Positions 1 through 5,369 are shown, numbered from the stretch's first letter. The stretch is DNA of 64,000 nt from JAYZBC01 sp036339375 (GCA_036339375.1 JAYZBC010000034.1:1-64000); one strand, 5' to 3'. The notes: generated by a model not told the origin, from the letters alone. Translations and numbers: made by a program.

Positions 1-77
1 GAAAAAAAGAAAATAACCTTTTCCGAATTCAACTAAAAAAACTTTGATCAATTCGAGGTTTGTGCTATAAACCCTTT

Positions 78-133
78 AGCGCCGATTTGAAGCTCAGCTT
101 GCGGGCGCTGATAAATGCAGCTAAAGCGCAGGG
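78..133 (+). promoter_or_regulatory. SAM-II-type riboswitch aptamer
   Basis: The sequence folds as the H-type pseudoknot of the SAM-II/SAM-V riboswitch superfamily. P1 pairs AGCGCC (78-83) with GGCGCT (104-109). P2 pairs CTTGCG (98-103) in the first loop with CGCAGG (127-132). The first loop begins GATTTGA, and the P1-P2 linker reads GATAAATGCAGCTAAAG, which closely matches the SAM-binding core I remember for SAM-II (GAUAAAUGUAGCUAAA). It is followed at once by an intrinsic terminator, so it probably controls transcription. The identification rests on remembered consensus plus base pairing; no covariance search was run. Confidence 0.78.
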
Positions 134-164
134 GTCACCCGGCTGAAGCTGTGGTGGCTTTTTT
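134..164 (+). terminator. Intrinsic terminator of the SAM-II riboswitch
   Basis: The hairpin has GTCACC (134-139) pairing with GGTGGC (153-158, one G-U), an inner CGGC/GCTG stem, a TGAA loop and one bulged T. It is followed directly by six T residues (159-164). It abuts the 3' P2 strand of the riboswitch, which is the expected layout of a transcription attenuator. The next gene starts at 258, behind a second aptamer. Confidence 0.75.
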
Positions 165-187
165 AATGGATTGATCCACCTCAAGGA

Positions 188-250
188 TCGGGGATTTGAT
201 TTTTCAGCTTGTGCCCCCGGACATACCGTCCAAAGCACTAAAGAGAAGGA
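188..250 (+). promoter_or_regulatory. SAM-V-like pseudoknot leader, copy 1
   Basis: The second pseudoknot of the array. P1 pairs CGGGG (189-193) with CCCCG (215-219). P2 pairs GTGC (211-214) with GCAC (235-238). The first loop carries the shared ATTTGA and CAGCTT segments, and the linker is a short GAC/GTC hairpin followed by CAAAG. P2 is followed directly by the purine-rich Shine-Dalgarno AAGAGAAGGA (241-250), eight bases before the ATG at 258, so folding would hide or expose the ribosome site. Placed behind a SAM-II aptamer plus terminator, it resembles the tandem SAM-II/SAM-V arrangement reported for marine bacteria. Ligand identity is inferred. Confidence 0.66.
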
Positions 251-257
251 AAATAAC

Positions 258-833
258 ATGTACTCACGTCGAGAGTTCCTTGTCGGCACGGGTCGCTTGA
301 TTACCCTGTCTGTACTGGAACACTACCTTTCGTATTTAGAAAACCACGGTGAACCCCTGATTGAGGCTCCTAAGAGGGCCGGTGATATCCTTTATATTTC
401 ACCGGACGCTGATTACCAGATTGGTCTCAATCAAAACCCACTCTGCCCAAAATTTCCGGACTGGAACACGGTTGAGTTTCTAAAAGAAGCTTGGGATTAC
501 TCATATCCAGAAACACCCGATGGATACCGTGAACTTTATGACGACTGGGGCATCGCACCCGAAAATCTAAAAGATCCGGTGCCAGATAGTTGGTGGGATG
601 ATTATTTCGATCGTCGGGGGCCGTCAGCAGAAGCCCATCTTCTCTTGGAAACCTTAGATATTGGCTGGGAGCTAAAGGCCAATGGTGAGGTTGCAGGTGG
701 TTTAAGATTTATCGATGGGCCAGCCCCGGGCAACAACTATCTTGGGGTTCATGCCGACGATGATATTTCTGTTTCCCTACTTCAGCACGAACTCAATGCA
801 GCCAATTCAGGCATAGCCGTGAGGGTTTGCTGA
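258..833 (+). CDS. Hypothetical protein with SRREFL N-terminus, riboswitch-controlled
   Basis: A 191-residue protein I do not recognise. The start at 258 is chosen because it lies eight bases after AAGAGAAGGA at the end of pseudoknot copy 1; the frame is open further upstream only by running through the RNA structure. Residues 3-8 read SRREFL, followed by a moderately hydrophobic stretch (VGTGRLITLSVL). This looks like a twin-arginine signal motif, but the stretch is short, contains an arginine, and has no clear AxA cleavage site. The middle is acidic and rich in Trp, Tyr and Pro (EAWDYSYPETPDGY, DSWWDDYFDRR); the C-terminus ends in Cys. The stop codon overlaps a following ATG (TGATG). Codon use is more GC-rich than in the core genome. 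A phage origin is possible but unproven. Confidence 0.7.
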   Translation: MYSRREFLVGTGRLITLSVLEHYLSYLENHGEPLIEAPKRAGDILYISPDADYQIGLNQNPLCPKFPDWNTVEFLKEAWDYSYPETPDGYRELYDDWGIAPENLKDPVPDSWWDDYFDRRGPSAEAHLLLETLDIGWELKANGEVAGGLRFIDGPAPGNNYLGVHADDDISVSLLQHELNAANSGIAVRVC

Positions 834-855
834 TGGGTCTAGTCCACCTCAAGGA

Positions 856-917
856 CCGGGGATTTGAACTTCAGCTTGTGCCCCCAGACATCCTGTCTAA
901 AGCACTAAAGAGAAGGA
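856..917 (+). promoter_or_regulatory. SAM-V-like pseudoknot leader, copy 2
   Basis: P1 pairs GGGG (858-861) with CCCC (882-885), the weakest P1 of the set. P2 pairs GTGC (878-881) with GCAC (902-905). The linker hairpin AGAC/GTCT differs from copy 1 (GGAC/GTCC) by a compensatory pair. The loop reads ATTTGAACTTCAGCTT. AAGAGAAGGA follows P2 and precedes the ATG at 926. The 20 bases before P1 are also nearly the same as before copy 1, so these two copies share roughly 90 bases. Confidence 0.65.
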
Positions 918-925
918 ATAAAAAG

Positions 926-1093
926 ATGGTTAAAGGTATCGATCACGGTTGGCAGAAAACCGCCGAAGGGGCACCTCAGGGGACTGGTATCATCATGGGG
1001 CGTAACCTTCGGTCATACAAGAAACCGAATGATACAACTGCCTCTGATGAGGTGAGTGAGACCGCTAAAGAGAAAAAACCGAATAAAGAATAA
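926..1093 (+). CDS. Small hypothetical protein with GTGIIMGRNLRS motif (paralogue A)
   Basis: A 55-residue protein of unknown function. The start at 926 is the first ATG after the Shine-Dalgarno at the end of pseudoknot copy 2. Residues 18-29 read PQGTGIIMGRNL, and the C-terminal half is Lys/Glu-rich and probably disordered. The same PQGTGIIMGRNLRS core followed by a charged tail recurs in the 52-residue product starting at 1503. Conservation of the core between two otherwise diverged copies suggests a real protein. A GC-rich hairpin (1101-1133) follows immediately. Confidence 0.66.
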   Translation: MVKGIDHGWQKTAEGAPQGTGIIMGRNLRSYKKPNDTTASDEVSETAKEKKPNKE

Positions 1094-1100
1094 TCAATCG

Positions 1101-1133
1101 CGGTGCTGTCACCTCGGTGGTGGCACCGTCTTT
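1101..1133 (+). terminator. Terminator-like hairpin between cassettes
   Basis: CGGTGCTGTCACC (1101-1113) pairs with GGTGGTGGCACCG (1116-1128) along its whole length if three consecutive G-U/U-G pairs are allowed, followed by TCTTT. The T-run is short, so termination would be partial. It stands right after the small gene at 926-1093. A similar hairpin follows the paralogue at 1503-1661. Confidence 0.5.
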
Positions 1134-1160
1134 GATAAGGGGTTGGTTCTCCCAGATGAA

Positions 1161-1220
1161 CTCGGCATTTGAACATCAGCTTGTGCGCCGAGGCATTCCG
1201 CCTAAAGCACTAAAGAGAGG
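1161..1220 (+). promoter_or_regulatory. SAM-V-like pseudoknot leader, copy 3
   Basis: The best-formed P1 of the array: CTCGGC (1161-1166) pairs perfectly with GCCGAG (1187-1192). P2 pairs GTGC (1183-1186) with GCAC (1207-1210). The loop reads ATTTGAACATCAGCTT. The linker is GCATTCCGCCTAAAG. TAAAGAGAGGAG after P2 supplies a strong Shine-Dalgarno for the ATG at 1231. P1 sequence differs completely from copies 1 and 2 while pairing is kept. Confidence 0.66.
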
Positions 1221-1230
1221 AGAATCTAAA

Positions 1231-1503
1231 ATGGTATTTGTGAGTCCCAGATCCTTGTGTGAATCATATCGTCGGCATCGTCAAAGGGTAAAAGACCCTG
1301 AAGATAGATCTGTTCCCGGTAAATCTTTGCGTATTAAGCTCAATGACGGAACCTACACTAAGAGGTGGTTCAGAAACGATCTTGATTTGAGTTTGAGCGA
1401 TTATAATGCGCTTCATCCCGACGATATAAAGAAGCTCAAGAAGGAACAGATCCCTTCGGAACAGAAGTCCAAGAAAACCAAGGCGAAGAGGAGGACCAAG
1501 TGA
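1231..1503 (+). CDS. Hypothetical basic protein, riboswitch-controlled
   Basis: A 90-residue protein I do not recognise. The start at 1231 lies ten bases after the AGAGAGGAG that ends pseudoknot copy 3. The N-terminal third is Arg-rich (SYRRHRQRVKD), the middle contains a Trp/Tyr segment (GTYTKRWFRNDLDLSLSDY), and the C-terminus is strongly basic (KKTKAKRRTK). The composition would suit nucleic-acid or protein binding, but no domain is visible. Its TGA overlaps the ATG of the next small gene (TGATG at 1501-1505), indicating translational coupling. Confidence 0.62.
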   Translation: MVFVSPRSLCESYRRHRQRVKDPEDRSVPGKSLRIKLNDGTYTKRWFRNDLDLSLSDYNALHPDDIKKLKKEQIPSEQKSKKTKAKRRTK

Positions 1504-1661
1504 TGGGTAAATTTATATGGTTAGGATTCCGGAAAACTGTCGAAAATTTCCCTCAGGGAACTGGTATCATCATGGGTCGGAACCTCCGTTCTCACAAGCC
1601 GGTTAAAGAAGACCGTACTGCGACGACTAATGAAAAGGAGAAGAAAACGACTAAAAAATAA
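1503..1661 (+). CDS. Small hypothetical protein with GTGIIMGRNLRS motif (paralogue B)
   Basis: A 52-residue protein whose ATG overlaps the stop of the preceding gene. Residues 17-30 (PQGTGIIMGRNLRS) repeat almost exactly the core of the product of 926-1093, and the tail is again Lys/Glu/Thr-rich. The DNA around the core is also similar, so the pair arose by duplication of a gene-plus-hairpin unit. A hairpin at 1669-1702 follows. Unlike paralogue A it has no pseudoknot of its own and must depend on coupling to the upstream gene. Confidence 0.62.
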   Translation: MGKFIWLGFRKTVENFPQGTGIIMGRNLRSHKPVKEDRTATTNEKEKKTTKK

Positions 1662-1668
1662 TCTTTTG

Positions 1669-1702
1669 CGGTGCCACCACTGAGGTGATGGCACCGTCTT
1701 TT
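1669..1702 (+). terminator. Terminator-like hairpin between cassettes
   Basis: CGGTGCCACCAC (1669-1680) pairs with GTGATGGCACCG (1685-1696) with a single C-A mismatch and a TGAG loop, followed by TCTTTT. It is homologous to the hairpin at 1101-1133: the outer stem is identical and the inner stem diverged but still pairs. Partial termination between cassettes is the likely role. Confidence 0.55.
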
Positions 1703-1727
1703 AAGAAGGACTGACCCTCCTTACGGG

Positions 1728-1790
1728 TTCGGCATTTGAACTTCAGATTGTGCACCGGAGCATTCCGCTCGAAGCACTAAAGAGAGGAGG
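1728..1790 (+). promoter_or_regulatory. SAM-V-like pseudoknot leader, copy 4
   Basis: P1 pairs TTCGG (1728-1732) with CCGGA (1755-1759, one U-G). P2 pairs GTGC (1750-1753) with GCAC (1774-1777). The loop is ATTTGAACTTCAGATT, one base off the CAGCTT of the other copies, and the linker hairpin is GAGC/GCTC closing ATTCC. TAAAGAGAGGAGG (1778-1790) is a strong Shine-Dalgarno, five bases before the ATG at 1796. Confidence 0.62.
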
Positions 1791-1795
1791 CCATC

Positions 1796-2008
1796 ATGGC
1801 AAAAGAACCAAAATCCCTGCCGAGATCTGAGATATTAGCGCGGCTAAAGAAGGCCAAAGCGGAAGGAAATCTCTCGGAAGAGCAATCCAAAATACTCAGA
1901 CAAGCATTGCACGTCTCTGGGCCTATGGAACAGGAGACGGATAATCAGATTTACAAGGTGAACTTCGTTTCTCATAAACTGGACAGGTTCCACGATGACG
2001 AAAGATAA
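1796..2008 (+). CDS. Hypothetical 70-residue protein, riboswitch-controlled
   Basis: A 70-residue protein of unknown function. The start follows the AGAGAGGAGG of pseudoknot copy 4. The N-terminal half (residues 8-38) is a predicted amphipathic helical region rich in Lys, Glu, Leu and Ala (ILARLKKAKAEGNLSEEQ), reminiscent of small DNA- or protein-binding helical proteins. The C-terminus is His/Asp-rich (HKLDRFHDDER). No cysteine or membrane segment is present. The 3' end overlaps a possible 29-codon ORF starting at 1995. Confidence 0.6.
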   Translation: MAKEPKSLPRSEILARLKKAKAEGNLSEEQSKILRQALHVSGPMEQETDNQIYKVNFVSHKLDRFHDDER

Positions 2009-2084
2009 CGCAAACAAACTGGAGCTAACACGGATCAGTCCAGAGATGACACATGAGGAAATGTATCAAGGGCTAAGTAACTAA
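1995..2084 (+). CDS. Possible 29-residue peptide overlapping the upstream gene
   Basis: An ATG inside the last codons of the gene at 1796-2008 opens a 29-residue frame (MTKDNANKLELTRISPEMTH at its start) ending at 2084. Overlaps of this kind occur elsewhere in the array (TGATG at 833 and 1503). There is no independent Shine-Dalgarno and no recognisable domain, so this may be chance. Confidence 0.25.
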   Translation: MTKDNANKLELTRISPEMTHEEMYQGLSN

Positions 2085-2125
2085 ATCTAAACAACACTTG
2101 TTTAGAGGAAGGAGTTTGGTTGATC

Positions 2126-2275
2126 ATGGTGTGGGTAAGGTCTCCGGCACACTTTTATAAGGACGGCGATACGTTCTACTTCTCACGAGCGGTCCCCGGA
2201 GATAAATGCGGCAATTTGGATCAGTGCGACGTCTGGATTATTGACATCGCACCGGACAGCTGTAATCTCATATGA
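2126..2275 (+). CDS. Small hypothetical protein with three cysteines
   Basis: A 49-residue frame starting at ATG 2126, with the purine-rich GAGGAAGGAG at 2105-2114 about 11 bases upstream, somewhat far but strong. The product is aromatic-rich (HFYKDGDTFYFSRAVPGDK) with three Cys in the second half (KCGNLDQCDVW, DSCNLI), which could bind metal or form disulfides. There is no pseudoknot before it, unlike the preceding small genes. It lies just upstream of the substrate-binding protein at 2307. Function unknown. Confidence 0.45.
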   Translation: MVWVRSPAHFYKDGDTFYFSRAVPGDKCGNLDQCDVWIIDIAPDSCNLI

Positions 2276-2306
2276 GAGCTTTATTACACTAGGCCAAGAG
2301 GAAAAT

Positions 2307-3182
2307 ATGAGCAAATTCACAATTAGTCCTCACATGCGTCTGCATGAATGGATCGCCGAAGACAACGGTTATTTCGAAGACGAGGGCCTCGAATACGAAT
2401 TTAAAGAACAACTCAATTCAAAGGTCGGCAAACAGAATAATCTCGGCGATAAAGTTGGCGCGTATCAAACTTTCGAGCGTGGGCGGACCTGCGACGTCAG
2501 CTCGGCCTGCCATTGGACGGTGAATATGGCAGCGGGTGCAGGACACGGATTGCTCTACGCAGAAGCATATTCTGTCGCACCCTGCGGTATCTACGTTGCG
2601 CCGGACTCACATATTAAACACCCTGAAGATCTCGCTGGCGTGCCGATTTCCGTCGGTTACCAGTCGGGTAGTCATTATTCGACGATCGAGGCACTCGATA
2701 TGTTTCTCGACCCCGGTCAAATCGAACTCTCATTCGCTGATGGACTGTTGTTCAGCCGTATGGAACTACTAATCGATGGAACGGTCCCCGCCGTTAACGT
2801 TTTCAGTGGTCCAATGTATTTTCTGGAACAGCTAGGGTTCAAAAAGATTGTCGACACCAGTTTCATGATGGCAGCGATGATCGACGAATCCGCCAATCTT
2901 GAAGACGTGAGGAAATACTATCGGGCCTTGCAGCGGGCACAGTCAGACCTCGACCTTCATACCCATAAGTACACTCAATTCTACAAGAAAGAATTTCCTG
3001 AGCGCTTCCAGGGTCAGATGGATACTCGGCTATTCGGGCCAGGCGAACGCATCGTATTCGAGCCCTACAGTAACCAGGTCTATGCAGAGACGCAGAAATG
3101 GATCATGGAGCGGGGCATTTTTCCTGAGGGCGACCCCGTCGTCCGCGACTATGAAAGTTCGGTTGCGACCGCGGCAGAATAG
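2307..3182 (+). CDS. NMT1/THI5-like substrate-binding protein without signal peptide
   Basis: A 291-residue protein resembling periplasmic binding proteins of the nitrate/sulfonate/thiamine-pyrimidine type. The opening HEWIAEDNGYFEDEGLEYEF is the usual '(x)GYFexEGL' start of that fold. GIYVAPDSHIKHPEDLAGVPISVG and a later segment around residue 165 fit the second lobe. The start at 2307 follows GAGGAAAAT; the frame extends 22 codons upstream but that part overlaps the end of the small gene and has no signal sequence. No permease or ATPase is adjacent, so it may act as a cytoplasmic binding or enzyme-like protein rather than a transporter subunit. Base composition matches the GC-richer left island. 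The ligand is unknown. Confidence 0.75.
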   Translation: MSKFTISPHMRLHEWIAEDNGYFEDEGLEYEFKEQLNSKVGKQNNLGDKVGAYQTFERGRTCDVSSACHWTVNMAAGAGHGLLYAEAYSVAPCGIYVAPDSHIKHPEDLAGVPISVGYQSGSHYSTIEALDMFLDPGQIELSFADGLLFSRMELLIDGTVPAVNVFSGPMYFLEQLGFKKIVDTSFMMAAMIDESANLEDVRKYYRALQRAQSDLDLHTHKYTQFYKKEFPERFQGQMDTRLFGPGERIVFEPYSNQVYAETQKWIMERGIFPEGDPVVRDYESSVATAAE

Positions 3183-3406
3183 AAACCATTGCAACGGAAG
3201 AACCCACTAACCAATTGATAAAAAGGGTAATATTTTGTTGCGGGTCCTGGCAAGGTTGCGGGTAAGGTTTTGATACTTAACCTAAGCGGTGATCCTCCTA
3301 AGCTATTGATTCTATTAGATTCATTTCCCGTTTGGCTCTGATCTAGCGCATCCAACCGCTTGTCGGGTGCGCCAACTTGCAAGGTTCATGGCCATATTTG
3401 ATAGGT

Positions 3407-3437
3407 AAAAAAAAGGGGCACTCATGAGCACCCCTTT
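3407..3437 (-). terminator. Strong intrinsic terminator, minus strand
   Basis: On the minus strand a GGGGTGCTC/GAGTGCCCC stem (two G-U pairs, very short AT apex) is followed by eight T residues. It would end the small minus-strand transcript that starts near 3592. Read on the plus strand the same stem has only three T residues, so it is at best weak for the gene at 2307-3182. A second hairpin (GGGTAT/ATACCC) lies just inside at about 3447-3463. Confidence 0.7.
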
Positions 3438-3482
3438 CCCGTGAGTGGGTATATCGATACCCGTCTTCATTCAATTCTTGTG

Positions 3483-3563
3483 TCAGAAGTGACTGAAGAG
3501 GTTGCTCCTCTGCCTAATTTCAACACATAGGGTAGTCGATATAGCATCCTTATCACTGGACAT
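3483..3563 (-). CDS. Possible 26-residue peptide with full-length Shine-Dalgarno
   Basis: Minus-strand ATG at 3563 preceded seven bases away by AAAAGGAGGTGATCC, which complements the entire 3' tail of 16S rRNA. The peptide (MSSDKDAISTTLCVEIRQRS, then NLFSHF) has one Cys and no recognisable family. A promoter-like pair lies at 3599-3627 and a strong terminator at 3407-3437, making a self-contained unit of roughly 185 nt. It could be a leader or small regulatory peptide, a modified-peptide precursor, or the transcript could act as an RNA with a decoy ribosome site. Confidence 0.42.
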   Translation of the reverse strand: MSSDKDAISTTLCVEIRQRSNLFSHF

Positions 3564-3598
3564 TGGATCACCTCCTTTTCATTGTTAAAACCTGAGTA

Positions 3599-3627
3599 AT
3601 AGTAGTTCGATTAGTATCTAGTTACAA
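3599..3627 (-). promoter_or_regulatory. Promoter-like -35/-10 pair, minus strand
   Basis: On the minus strand TTGTAA (plus-strand 3622-3627) and TACTAT (3599-3604) are separated by exactly 17 bases, a good sigma-70 layout. Transcription would begin near 3592 and run through the 26-codon ORF to the terminator at 3407-3437. Confidence 0.45.
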
Positions 3628-3736
3628 TCAGGTAAAAAAAACTCTCCTTATTAGTAAGCAGGCTTGAAAATAGGCTCAAAAAAAATAAACTGAACGCAAT
3701 AAGGTATCAAAATTTTTAATTCCAGGAGTTCTCACA

Positions 3737-4669
3737 ATGTCTTATAAGGTTGCGTTGCCGGATTTGGTTTCTAATTCTTATTTTCCTGCAATTGCAGCAG
3801 TAGAACTCGGCTTTTTCAAAAATGAAGGTATCGATGCGGAAATTGAGTTGATTTTTCCAGTCCCAGAGACATTTAACGCTCTGCGTGATGGAAAGTGTGA
3901 TTTTGTTGCAGGCTCTACTCACGCACCTCTTTCTGCCTTCCCAAGATGGGAGGGTGCACGAGTTCTCTGCGCCCTATCTCAAGGAATGTACTGGTTTTTA
4001 GTAGTGCGCCAAGACCTAAAAATACAAAAGGGCGACCTGAATGGTTTAAAAGGTTTACGCCTTGGAGCCGCTCCTGGTGTTGATGTTGGCTTGCGACAAC
4101 TTCTTATTGCAGCTGGAATAGATATTGAAGCGGAAAATATCTCTATCGCTCTACCACCTGGCGGTGTTCCTGAAGGTTCATCATTTGGTGTTGTAGCCGC
4201 CCAAGCCCTCATTGATGGAAAAATAGACGGGTTTTGGGCGAACGGAATGGGTGCTGAGGTTGCCATCACTAATGGCATTGCCAAATGCATTCTTGACGTA
4301 CGACGCGGCGATGGCCCTGCAGAAGCTTTTCACTACACCCAACCGGCGTTAGTTACTACCCAAAAATTAGTTGACCAAAACCCTCAAATTGCAGCCGGCG
4401 CAGTTCAGGCAATTGTAAAAACACTTAAAGCCTTAAAATCGGATGCATCGCTTGCAACCAAGGTAGGAGAAAAACTTTTCCCCAAAAAAGAGGCGGGGTT
4501 AATAGCAAAACTTATTGAGAGGGACCAACCATACTATTCACCAAGAATTTCGCCGGAATTGATTGAGGGCACAAATAAATTTTCAAGCAATGCGGGACTA
4601 CTCGAAGGTGAGCCAGTCCCCTATAAGGATATCGTTGCAACCCAATTTATAGATATCTGGGGCCAATAA
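3737..4669 (+). CDS. NMT1/SsuA-like substrate-binding protein without signal peptide
   Basis: A 310-residue type-II periplasmic-binding fold protein. The start LPDLVSNSYFPAIAAVELGFFKNEGIDAE is the classical first lobe of NMT1/ThiY/SsuA-like proteins ('A.e.GFFknEGid'). DLNGLKGLRLGAAPG near residue 100 starts the second lobe. There is no signal peptide or lipobox, although the ATG has a good Shine-Dalgarno (CCAGGAG). No transport partners are nearby. The next gene, a glutathione transferase, converges on it with an eight-base gap. Relatives in alphaproteobacteria are usually annotated as ABC substrate-binding proteins; here a cytoplasmic sensor or binding role is equally possible. Confidence 0.75.
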   Translation: MSYKVALPDLVSNSYFPAIAAVELGFFKNEGIDAEIELIFPVPETFNALRDGKCDFVAGSTHAPLSAFPRWEGARVLCALSQGMYWFLVVRQDLKIQKGDLNGLKGLRLGAAPGVDVGLRQLLIAAGIDIEAENISIALPPGGVPEGSSFGVVAAQALIDGKIDGFWANGMGAEVAITNGIAKCILDVRRGDGPAEAFHYTQPALVTTQKLVDQNPQIAAGAVQAIVKTLKALKSDASLATKVGEKLFPKKEAGLIAKLIERDQPYYSPRISPELIEGTNKFSSNAGLLEGEPVPYKDIVATQFIDIWGQ

Positions 4670-4676
4670 CAGGATT

Positions 4677-5369
4677 TTATTCAGCAGCCACTGCACTGGG
4701 AATAAATTTAGCCGCCCAGCGGCCCCTTTTGCGAAGCTGATCCCGCCAATATTCTTCGAAGTCAGGGACTACTGCCTTACTAACAGAGGGACGTGTTAGT
4801 AGGGCATCCCTCCACTCAGTTAGAAAAGGGAAATTTTCAATTAAACCCAGGGGGTGAATTCGATCAAAAAAGGTAAAGCGCATCAAGAAGGGTGCATAGG
4901 CAGCATCAACAAGTGAAAAATTGAGACCATTAAAATATGGTCCACTGTTGTCCCGCTTCTCAAGAGCATCCTCAATCTTGGAAAAATTATTAGAAGCAGA
5001 TTTGCAACGCTCTGCTAAATTCTCCTCATTTTCAGCATATGCTAGGTGTGAAATTCTACCAAAAATTGGCACAAAATCTGTCCACGCACGATTTTGTGCC
5101 CTTAATATTGGGTCTTGAGGATGAAGGTGTGGTCCCTCTATTTCGTCTAAATACTCAGAGATCGCGTTAGATTCGAACAAAGCAAACTCGTCGTCTATTA
5201 TAAGAACTGGTACCTTAGAGTGAGGGGAAATTTTAAGAAACCAATCCGGCCTTGCATCCCGATTAATGTATTCAATTTCATAAGGCATGGCCTTTTCTTG
5301 CAGTACAATTGCCGCGCGATGAACCCAGGGACATGTTTTAAAACTACAAAGTTTAAGTTTTACCGGCAT
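4677..5369 (-). CDS. Glutathione S-transferase family protein
   Basis: A 230-residue GST. The thioredoxin-like N-terminal domain (about residues 1-80) carries a CPW motif with Cys13 as likely catalytic residue, as in the Cys-type (omega/beta-like) GSTs that act as thiol transferases or dehalogenases rather than tyrosine GSTs. The cis-proline site is in HSKVPVLI and the glutathione-gamma-Glu binding motif in LFESNAISEYL. The C-terminal helical domain runs from about 90 to 215. It heads a minus-strand series with a crotonase, a flavoprotein, a VOC protein and an amidase, suggesting conjugation or reductive removal of glutathione in a catabolic pathway. The substrate is unknown. Confidence 0.85.
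   Translation of the reverse strand: MPVKLKLCSFKTCPWVHRAAIVLQEKAMPYEIEYINRDARPDWFLKISPHSKVPVLIIDDEFALFESNAISEYLDEIEGPHLHPQDPILRAQNRAWTDFVPIFGRISHLAYAENEENLAERCKSASNNFSKIEDALEKRDNSGPYFNGLNFSLVDAAYAPFLMRFTFFDRIHPLGLIENFPFLTEWRDALLTRPSVSKAVVPDFEEYWRDQLRKRGRWAAKFIPSAVAAE

Noticed and set aside
171..257. In-frame extension of the first gene upstream through pseudoknot copy 1 (and similar extensions before 926 and 1231)
   Set aside because: The frames stay open through the leader by chance; the leaders are explained by RNA structure with covarying stems, and each gene has a well-placed Shine-Dalgarno and ATG after it.
3564..3580. Plus-strand match to the 3' end of 16S rRNA (GGATCACCTCCTTT)
   Set aside because: No further rRNA similarity flanks it; on the minus strand it serves as a Shine-Dalgarno before an ATG, which explains it better than an rRNA remnant.
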